Source: Sporolactobacillus sp. THM19-2
Lineage (GTDB): Bacteria; Bacillota; Bacilli; Bacillales; Sporolactobacillaceae
Assembly: GCF_004153195.1 (NCBI RefSeq)
Contig: NZ_SEMC01000011.1
Span: forward strand, 1-64,000
Length of the DNA: 64,000 bases
Direction: 5' to 3'
In this document: positions 1-6,322 of the stretch, piece after piece
Layout of the letters: each line of letters opens with the position of its first letter
How positions within the stretch are numbered: position 1 is the first letter of the stretch
Program-made: the position numbers and the translations under genes
The notes under the pieces: generated by a model
Told to the model about the DNA's origin: nothing
Databases searched by the model: none
Seen by the model: only the letters and a program-made list of their open reading frames with translations

Positions 1-51
1 GGGTTCTGTAATATGGAATAAGTTTTCCAGGTCATTGAATTCTACTAACAT
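1..51 (-). CDS. Possible 5' end of an unidentified gene running off the left edge
   Basis: Reading leftward from an ATG at 51-49, a 17-codon open frame continues to the window edge and begins MLVEFNDLENLFHI. A GGTGG-type ribosome-binding sequence lies about 9 nt upstream. The peptide vaguely recalls the N-termini of some insertion-sequence transposases, which would suit the TnpB remnant next to it, but 17 residues are far too few to identify a family. It may be chance. Confidence 0.25.
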   Translation of the reverse strand, partial: MLVEFNDLENLFHITEP

Positions 52-114
52 TTGAAAACCACCTGTCGTTTTTAATTAGGTAGTTTCCAGTATTTCCAGG
101 TTCATTCATTTTAA

Positions 115-495
115 TCAGCGAAGAAGCAAAATGATTATTTACATAAGTTATCAAAGCAAATTGTCGAAAGCCAAGATATTATTTGTGTTGAAAACTTAAA
201 TGTAAAAGGATTAATGAAGAATCATAAATTAGCTGAATCAATCGCTGATGTATCGTGGTATGAGTTCACACGACAGTTGCAGTATAAATGTGAATGGTAT
301 GGGAAGAAACTAGTCAAGATTAATCGCTTCTTCCCTTCCAGTCAAATTTGTTCTAAATGTGGATGTCGATCAGGTAAAAAGACACTGGATATTCGTGAAT
401 GGAATTGTGACAACTGCGGAACTCATCACGATAGAGATATTAATGCGGCTAAGAACATTCTTAATGAAGGAATAAGACAGTTACAGACTGTATAA
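115..495 (+). pseudogene. tnpB: TnpB (IS200/IS605 RNA-guided nuclease), 3' remnant
   Basis: TnpB is the RuvC-like, omega-RNA-guided endonuclease of IS200/IS605 transposons. The frame is open from 115 after an in-frame TAA at 112-114; an internal ATG occurs at 214. Upstream of that ATG the translation (DYLHKLSKQIVESQDIICVEN) continues the family consensus, so the true gene began further upstream and its 5' two-thirds is missing. What remains carries the RuvC Glu region (ICVENLNVKG), the zinc ribbon with CSKCG and CDNCG cysteine pairs, and the final RuvC Asp region (DRDINAAKNIL). The first RuvC Asp and the wedge/REC domains are absent, so the nuclease cannot be functional. It is AT-richer than the genes that follow, which fits acquired DNA. 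Confidence 0.85.
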
Positions 496-615
496 ACAAA
501 AACAACCGTTGGGACGACGGAGTTAGCCTATTAAAATAAATCTGCCTCTACTTATCGCTTTATCCAGATAAGCAAACAGATTGTTCATAGGAAATTCTAA
601 TTGAGAAGTTAGAAG

Positions 616-635
616 CACACGACTTTAGTCGTGTG
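616..635 (+). repeat. Right-end hairpin of the IS200/IS605-type element
   Basis: A perfect 9-bp stem (CACACGACT / AGTCGTGTG) with a 2-nt loop lies 120 nt downstream of the tnpB stop. Subterminal imperfect or perfect hairpins at this place are the hallmark of IS200/IS605 right ends, where TnpA recognises single-stranded DNA. The element probably ends close to position 640. In this family the 3' end of tnpB through the right end is also the omega-RNA (reRNA) template. No tnpA or left end is visible in the window. Confidence 0.7.
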
Positions 636-712
636 AGGTTCACGAATAAAATCTTTCATCTAGGTTAATACAGATAATGTTTAACCAGTTGAAGGCAAAG
701 GAGACAGGCTGC

Positions 713-1972
713 ATGACTACAGAAACAGAAATCCCCCGTGATGATGGGCTGGATAATAGTCTGGCTTTGTTAAGGGAAGGGTATGTGTTTATCCGAAACA
801 GATGCCGTCAGTTGCAAACTGATATTTTCCAAACCCGTCTTCTCGCTCAGAATGTGATTTGCATGACCGGACCTGAAGCGGCAGAACTCTTTTATGATGA
901 AGGGCGGTTTGTTCGCAGGGGAGCGGCACCAAAAAGAGTCCAGAAAACACTATTTGGACAGAACGGCGTTCAGGGACTGGATGGCGCCCGGCACAGGCAC
1001 CGCAAACAAATGTTTATGAAGCTGATGAGTCCTGAACGTCTGCAGGTGATTGCCGATCTGACAAAAATACAATGGCGGGAAACGAGTAAAAAGTGGATGC
1101 AAAAGGATCGGGTTGTCCTCTTCGATGAAGTGCAGGAAATGTTGTGTAAAATCGCCTGCGAGTGGGCAGGCGTCTCAATCATCGACCAGGAAGTGAAAAA
1201 CAGAGCGAACGATCTTGGCAAGATGGTGGACGCTTTTGGCGCAATGGGACCGAGGCACTGGCAGGGAAGAAGTGCCCGGGTAAGATCTGAACAATGGGCA
1301 GGACAAATCATTGAACACGTTCGAAAGGGAGAGATGGATCCCCCGGAAGATTCAGCCGCATACGCTATGGCCTGGTATCGCGAGCCAAATGGCAGACTTC
1401 TTGACACGCAAATTGCAGCAGTAGAACTGCTGAATATAGTAAGGCCGATTGTTGCGATTGCGACCTATATTACCTTTGGTGCCCATGCGCTTCATGAACA
1501 TCCGGAATGTATGGACAAACTACAGTCCGGGAAAGGGGACGTCCGGCCATTTGTCCAGGAAGTGCGCCGCTACTATCCTTTTACTCCCTTTGTGGGTGCC
1601 CGGGTGCGCCGGGAATTCGCCTGGAAGCAGTATCCATTCAAGCGGGGCACACTGGTCCTGCTCGATGTATATGGGACCCATCATGATCCCCGCCTCTGGG
1701 ATCGGCCGGATGAGTTTCGGCCGGATCGTTTTCATCACTGGGCGGGCGGTCTATTTGACTTCATTCCTCAGGGGGGAGGAGACAGAGATCATGGGCATCG
1801 CTGCGCTGGAGAATGGTTAACCCTTAAAGTCATGGAGGCGAGTCTGGATTTTCTGGCAAATCAAATCATGTATCATGTACCCGTTCAGGATTTGAGCATC
1901 AGTCTGTCGAGGATTCCCGCTTTACCCGCCAGCCGATTGATTATCAGTAACGTCAGGCAGAGAAATAACTGA
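713..1972 (+). CDS. cypC: Cytochrome P450 CYP152 family fatty-acid peroxygenase/hydroxylase
   Basis: A 419-residue haem-thiolate enzyme that uses hydrogen peroxide to hydroxylate long-chain fatty acids, without needing a redox partner. The heme-binding loop FIPQGGG...GHRCAGEW supplies the proximal cysteine, with the longer insert typical of CYP152. The LLNIVRPIVA segment carries the Arg-Pro pair that in P450 BS-beta anchors the substrate carboxylate. In NGVQGLDG a glutamine occupies the place of BS-beta Gln85, where the decarboxylase OleT has His, so hydroxylation is the likelier main activity. The start at 713 is chosen because AAAGGAG (697-703) sits 9 nt upstream; an in-frame ATG at 677 has no such site. 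It stands alone between the IS remnant and adhE. Confidence 0.9.
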   Translation: MTTETEIPRDDGLDNSLALLREGYVFIRNRCRQLQTDIFQTRLLAQNVICMTGPEAAELFYDEGRFVRRGAAPKRVQKTLFGQNGVQGLDGARHRHRKQMFMKLMSPERLQVIADLTKIQWRETSKKWMQKDRVVLFDEVQEMLCKIACEWAGVSIIDQEVKNRANDLGKMVDAFGAMGPRHWQGRSARVRSEQWAGQIIEHVRKGEMDPPEDSAAYAMAWYREPNGRLLDTQIAAVELLNIVRPIVAIATYITFGAHALHEHPECMDKLQSGKGDVRPFVQEVRRYYPFTPFVGARVRREFAWKQYPFKRGTLVLLDVYGTHHDPRLWDRPDEFRPDRFHHWAGGLFDFIPQGGGDRDHGHRCAGEWLTLKVMEASLDFLANQIMYHVPVQDLSISLSRIPALPASRLIISNVRQRNN

Positions 1973-2061
1973 AATGATCTAAGCACTCTGTCAGCATGAG
2001 CTGCATGATCGGCGAGTTTCAAAAAAATTTATGAGCCGAGAAAAAAATTTCAAAAATCATA

Positions 2062-2090
2062 TTGACTTTATGCTACTTTGATATTATGCT
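2062..2090 (+). promoter_or_regulatory. Sigma-A-type promoter of adhE
   Basis: TTGACT (2062-2067) and TATGCT (2085-2090) are spaced 17 nt, within AT-rich DNA between the P450 gene and adhE. Predicted transcription starts near 2097, giving a leader of about 90 nt. Confidence 0.6.
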
Positions 2091-2100
2091 TGGAGCATAG

Positions 2101-2114
2101 AGAAACCGTTTACA
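2101..2114 (+). promoter_or_regulatory. CcpA catabolite-responsive element (cre) at adhE
   Basis: AGAAACCGTTTACA matches the cre consensus TGWAANCGNTNWCA at all positions except the first. It lies just downstream of the predicted adhE start site, a position from which CcpA usually represses. Carbon catabolite control of adhE is inferred from this. Confidence 0.55.
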
Positions 2115-2188
2115 GAAGGAGCTTTCATTTTTGGAGCTCTTATTGTTAACAGTTTCTTGTGAAAAAGTTCACAAAGGAGATGCTGATT

Positions 2189-4849
2189 ATGTTAAAGACG
2201 GTTAAACAAAACGACAAAGAGAAAAGTCTGGAACAGAAAGCTGCAGGTCGACCAAGCCGCCCGGAGGCAGATCTGGAATCCATTAAGAAATATATTGACA
2301 GTCTGGTTCAGAAATCAACAAAAGCTCTGGATACATTGGAACATTTTAACCAGGGTCAGGTGGATAAAATCTGTGAAGCGATAGCGATTGCCGCACTGGA
2401 CAATCACATGAAACTGGCGAAGATGGCCGTAGAGGAAACCGGACGCGGGGTCGTTGAGGATAAGGCTGTCAAAAACATTTATGCAAGCGAATACATCTGG
2501 AACAAGATCCGCCACGATAAAACGGTTGGGATCATTGAAGAAGATGATCAGGAACAGATCGTTAAGATTGCTGAACCTGTGGGCGTCATTGCCGGGGTCA
2601 CGCCGGTAACCAACCCGACATCAACGGTGGTCTTCAAGTCTCTGATTGCACTGAAAACACGTAATACGATCATCTTCGGGTTCCACCCGCAGGCGCAGAA
2701 ATCCTGTGTGGAAACGGCCAGAATTATTGCCGAAGCGGCAGTGAAAGCCGGTGCGCCGCGAAACTGCATTCAGTGGATTGAAAAGCCAAGCATTCAGGCA
2801 ACTGGCGCGCTGATGAATCATCCAGGCGTCGCGACCGTACTGGCAACCGGTGGCCCAGGCATGGTTAAGGCCGCATATTCCACCGGTAAGCCGGCGCTCG
2901 GTGTCGGCCCCGGGAATGGTCCCGCTTATATTGAAAAGACGGCAGACATCAAACAGGCGGTCAATGACATTACCCTTTCCAAAACGTTCGATAACGGTAT
3001 GATCTGTGCCTCAGAAAACAGTGTGATTGTCGACGAGGCGATTTATGAGACGGTTAAGGATGAGTTTAAACGGCTGGGCAGCGTCGTCATTAATAAGAGG
3101 GATAACGACGCGCTTGGCGACGCCATGATGGATCCAAAGCGCGGGAGCGTCCGCGGGCCGATTGCCGGGAAATCCGCTTATGAGATTGCCAGATTAGCCG
3201 GGATCAGCGTACCGAAGGAAACCCGGGTACTGATTGCTGAGATCGATGGCGTGGGTCCGGACTATCCGCTGTCGCGTGAGAAGCTGTCCCCTGTGCTCTC
3301 CATGTACAAGGTAAAGGATCATGAAGAGGGACTTAAGATCACCGAACAATTACTGGACTTTGGTGGTGCCGGTCATACGGCGGCGATTCATACGAAGGAT
3401 CAGGCACTGGTTAAACGGTTTGGCGATGAAATGAAGGCCTGCCGAATTATCGTCAATTCTCCTTCAGCTCTCGGCGGCCTGGGCAACATGTATAATAACA
3501 TGGTTCCGTCGCTGACCCTGGGTACAGGCTCTTACGGGCATAACTCGATTTCGCACAACGTGTCTGACTTCGATCTGCTCAATATTAAGGTTGTTGCCAA
3601 ACGGCGCAATAATATGCAGTGGGTTAAACTGCCACCAAAAATTTATTTTGAACGGAACGCGCTGCGCTATCTGAAACAGATGCCCGGTATCCATCGTGTC
3701 TTTCTGGTCTGCGATCCCGGCATGGTCAAGTTCGGTTATGCCGATCGCGTCGTTGACATGCTGAACCGGCGCAGAGAAGCACCATCGATTGAAGTATTCT
3801 CTCAGGTTGAACCGGACCCGACGACGGATACGGTCTATCACGGCGTGGACAGCATGAAACAATTCCATCCTGATACGATTATCGCCTTAGGCGGTGGTTC
3901 CGCGATGGATGCAGCAAAAGGGATGTGGCTGTTTTACGAACGTCCGGATGTCTTATTTACCGCCGCCAAACAGAAATTCCATGACATCCGTAAGCGGACC
4001 TATAAAGTGCCGGAACTGAAAAAAGTAAAATATATTGGTATCCCGACGACATCCGGCACAGGTTCGGAAGTAACACCCTATGCCGTGATCACGGATGCGA
4101 AAACGCATGTCAAATATCCGATTACAGACTATGCGCTGCAGCCTGACGTCGCCATCATCGATCCGCAGTTTGTTGAGACTCTGCCGAAACGGACGGTTGC
4201 CTGGACAGGGCTGGATGTGATGACGCATGCGGTGGAAGCTTATGTATCCGTCTACGCCTCGGATTATACACGCGGCTGGTCGCTTCAGGCAATCAAGCTG
4301 GTGTTCGAGAACCTGCGCGCTTCTTATGCCGGTGATCAGAATGCACGGGAGGCCATGCATAATGCCTCAACGATTGCCGGCATGGCTTTTGCCAATGCCT
4401 TTCTGGGGATTAACCATTCGCTCGCCCATAAGCTGGGCGGTGAGTTCGGTCTGCCGCACGGCCTTGCGATTTCGATTATGTTCCCGCAGGTCGTTCGCTA
4501 CAATGCGAAGATGCCGACGAAGCTTGCCATCTGGCCAAAATATAATCATTTCAGAGCGGATGAGGATTATGCAACAATCGCCCGGTTCCTTGGATTTAAA
4601 GGAAGCACGACAGAAGAGCTGGTTGAAAGTTTTGTTCAGGAATTTATTAAACTGGCCCATGATGTCCATGTCACACTTAATCTGAAAGATAATCGGGTGG
4701 ATAAAGAGCACTTTGACGCAACCGTGGACAAGCTCGCTGAACTCGCTTATGAAGATCAGTGCACCTCGACCAACCCTAAAGAACCCCTGATCAGTGAGCT
4801 GAAACAGCTTCTGACAAATGCGTACGAAGGAGTCGGCACAGAAGTCTGA
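2189..4849 (+). CDS. adhE: Bifunctional acetaldehyde-CoA/alcohol dehydrogenase AdhE
   Basis: Converts acetyl-CoA to acetaldehyde and then ethanol with two NADH, the redox sink of anaerobic fermentation; the family forms helical spirosomes in the cytoplasm. The N-terminal half is the CoA-acylating aldehyde dehydrogenase with catalytic Cys in GMICASENS. The C-terminal half is an iron-dependent alcohol dehydrogenase with GGGSAMDAAKG, GTGSEVTPYAVI and the metal-binding histidines around NHSLAHKLGG and GLPHG. At 886 residues it is full length. The start at 2189 has AAAGGAG 9 nt upstream; an in-frame GTG at 2159 and ATG at 2180 are worse placed. It is a single-gene transcript with its own promoter, a cre and downstream hairpins. 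Confidence 0.96.
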   Translation: MLKTVKQNDKEKSLEQKAAGRPSRPEADLESIKKYIDSLVQKSTKALDTLEHFNQGQVDKICEAIAIAALDNHMKLAKMAVEETGRGVVEDKAVKNIYASEYIWNKIRHDKTVGIIEEDDQEQIVKIAEPVGVIAGVTPVTNPTSTVVFKSLIALKTRNTIIFGFHPQAQKSCVETARIIAEAAVKAGAPRNCIQWIEKPSIQATGALMNHPGVATVLATGGPGMVKAAYSTGKPALGVGPGNGPAYIEKTADIKQAVNDITLSKTFDNGMICASENSVIVDEAIYETVKDEFKRLGSVVINKRDNDALGDAMMDPKRGSVRGPIAGKSAYEIARLAGISVPKETRVLIAEIDGVGPDYPLSREKLSPVLSMYKVKDHEEGLKITEQLLDFGGAGHTAAIHTKDQALVKRFGDEMKACRIIVNSPSALGGLGNMYNNMVPSLTLGTGSYGHNSISHNVSDFDLLNIKVVAKRRNNMQWVKLPPKIYFERNALRYLKQMPGIHRVFLVCDPGMVKFGYADRVVDMLNRRREAPSIEVFSQVEPDPTTDTVYHGVDSMKQFHPDTIIALGGGSAMDAAKGMWLFYERPDVLFTAAKQKFHDIRKRTYKVPELKKVKYIGIPTTSGTGSEVTPYAVITDAKTHVKYPITDYALQPDVAIIDPQFVETLPKRTVAWTGLDVMTHAVEAYVSVYASDYTRGWSLQAIKLVFENLRASYAGDQNAREAMHNASTIAGMAFANAFLGINHSLAHKLGGEFGLPHGLAISIMFPQVVRYNAKMPTKLAIWPKYNHFRADEDYATIARFLGFKGSTTEELVESFVQEFIKLAHDVHVTLNLKDNRVDKEHFDATVDKLAELAYEDQCTSTNPKEPLISELKQLLTNAYEGVGTEV

Positions 4850-4850
4850 A

Positions 4851-4936
4851 GATAAAGTGAAACGTCAATCCGTGGGGGGTTACTTCATCCCCCACGGATT
4901 GTTCGTTGAACCCATCGGGCGTTAATGCGGGATAAA
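4851..4936 (+). repeat. Copy A of a dispersed palindromic repeat
   Basis: The unit starts GATAAAGTGAAAC, forms a perfect 13-bp hairpin (CAATCCGTGGGGG at 4866-4878 with CCCCCACGGATTG at 4889-4901), and ends GTTGAACCCATCGGGCGTTAATGCGG GATAAA in two parts (4901-4930, 4931-4936). Related copies occur at 56064-56160 and, inverted and partial, at 60747-60773. The hairpin could also help terminate adhE transcription, but it has no U-tract. Confidence 0.7.
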
Positions 4937-4948
4937 AATATACACTAA

Positions 4949-4980
4949 AAAAACTGCTCTCCTGAGGAAGAGCAGTTTTT
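4949..4980. terminator. Bidirectional rho-independent terminator
   Basis: AAAAACTGCTCT (4949-4960) and AGAGCAGTTTTT (4969-4980) form a 12-bp stem with A-tract and T-tract on either side. It serves the convergent adhE (plus) and the RCK/ATPase operon (minus). Confidence 0.9.
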
Positions 4981-5001
4981 TGTGTCCTATGATTTTCCCT
5001 G

Positions 5002-5661
5002 TCAGCGCATTAACTCAAATAAAACGCCTTGATCATCTGTTTTCGTATAAGCCAGAATGTGGTCGCCTGCTTTCAGTACTGTATTTCCCCGGGCAACAAT
5101 ATTTTTGTTTCCTCTCTGAATGGCGATGAGTACGGTTTCATTCGGAATCGGAATATCTTTCAGGGCAAAGCCGTCTGCTTTGGCGCCGCCATGGACTGTT
5201 ACTTCGACAATTGAATTGTCACCATGATTTAACCGCATCAGCGTGACCATATTATCCATATCAATCTGATCCGCAATGACGCGGGCCAGGAGGTTAGCCT
5301 GACTGATCTTGACGTCGACGCCCATTTCCGCTGTAAAAAGCCAGTCGTTTTTCGGATTATTGACACAGGCGATGACGCGATCTGTCTGGAATTCAAACTT
5401 CGCAATGGTCGACGCCACCAGATTGATCTCATCGGCATCTGTTACGGCGGCCAGAACATCTGCTTCGCTGATTCCGGCCTTCTCCAGCACTTTCGGGCTT
5501 GCTTCATCGCCCTCAATAATCAAATCATCCGGGAAATGATGTCGGATATCTTTGATCAGCTTTTCTCTGTGCTCGATTATTTTCACATCGTTTCCTGACG
5601 CTAACATCATCCGGGCAACGTAGGAACCAATCTGCCCGCCGCCTATTACGATAATTTTCAT
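5002..5661 (-). CDS. TrkA/KtrA-type RCK protein (K+ transport regulator), first copy
   Basis: A 219-residue cytoplasmic protein with an N-terminal TrkA_N Rossmann fold (IVIGGGQIGS, acidic Glu at the end of the second strand in KIIEHRE, typical of NAD(H) binding) and a C-terminal TrkA_C domain from about residue 145. RCK proteins normally gate Trk or Ktr potassium channels in response to nucleotides or c-di-AMP. No membrane partner of that type is present. Instead it is the third gene of an operon with a second RCK gene 13 nt upstream and a P-type ATPase. AAGGAGG precedes the start. A role as regulator of that ATPase is inference; acting on a Trk/Ktr channel encoded elsewhere is the alternative. 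Confidence 0.88.
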   Translation of the reverse strand: MKIIVIGGGQIGSYVARMMLASGNDVKIIEHREKLIKDIRHHFPDDLIIEGDEASPKVLEKAGISEADVLAAVTDADEINLVASTIAKFEFQTDRVIACVNNPKNDWLFTAEMGVDVKISQANLLARVIADQIDMDNMVTLMRLNHGDNSIVEVTVHGGAKADGFALKDIPIPNETVLIAIQRGNKNIVARGNTVLKAGDHILAYTKTDDQGVLFELMR

Positions 5662-5674
5662 TCAGATTCCCTCC

Positions 5675-6322
5675 TTATAGATCCAGAATGCGGCTGATTT
5701 CATCCATCGAATCAGCTAACACGGATAGATAGACAATATCCCGATTTTGTAATTTTGTGTCAGGAGCAGGAATAAAGGAATGATTTCCCCGGTTAACGGC
5801 GACGAGTCCTGCTTCATTCACAGGAAAGGCTTCTCTGATGGTGTGACCCGAAAGCAGCGCGGGGATCACGACGCGGATGATTTCTACAGGGGTATTGCCG
5901 ATGCTCATGACACGTTCCACACGATTAAAGGTGAGCAGTTCTTTGGTCCGGGCAATCCCCCACTGAACCGTTGTAATCACCTGGATCCCTAAAGAATTAA
6001 AGATCTCCTTCTTCCGGCTGTCGTTCAGCTGTGCAATCACTTTGGGCACCCGGTAGTGATTACGGGCAATTCTGGCGACCAGGGCATTGACTTCATCGCT
6101 TCTGGTACAGGAAATCAGGCTGTCGGTACGCTGAATTCCGGCCTTCTCCAGTGTGTCTTTATCATATTCCACCCCTTCAATCGTTTTTCCGGAAAAATCT
6201 TTTGCCAGTGGTTTGAACAGCTCAGCGTTTGAGCTGATTACAGTGACATTCTCCCCCTGACGGGATAATTCAAGTGCCAGTCCGGAACCAAGCCGGCCGC
6301 ATCCGGCAATGATGATCTTCAT
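5675..6322 (-). CDS. TrkA/KtrA-type RCK protein, second copy
   Basis: A 215-residue TrkA_N plus TrkA_C protein. The glycine motif is IIAGCGRLGS, but the second strand ends in VTVISSN, with no Asp/Glu to hold an adenosine ribose, so its nucleotide preference may differ from the 5002-5661 protein. The two are clearly related but far from identical. Its ATG overlaps the stop of the upstream ATPase gene (ATGA at 6319-6322), showing translational coupling, and AAGGAGG lies in the end of that gene. Function as a cation-transport regulator follows from the family; the partner is unknown. Confidence 0.88.
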   Translation of the reverse strand: MKIIIAGCGRLGSGLALELSRQGENVTVISSNAELFKPLAKDFSGKTIEGVEYDKDTLEKAGIQRTDSLISCTRSDEVNALVARIARNHYRVPKVIAQLNDSRKKEIFNSLGIQVITTVQWGIARTKELLTFNRVERVMSIGNTPVEIIRVVIPALLSGHTIREAFPVNEAGLVAVNRGNHSFIPAPDTKLQNRDIVYLSVLADSMDEISRILDL

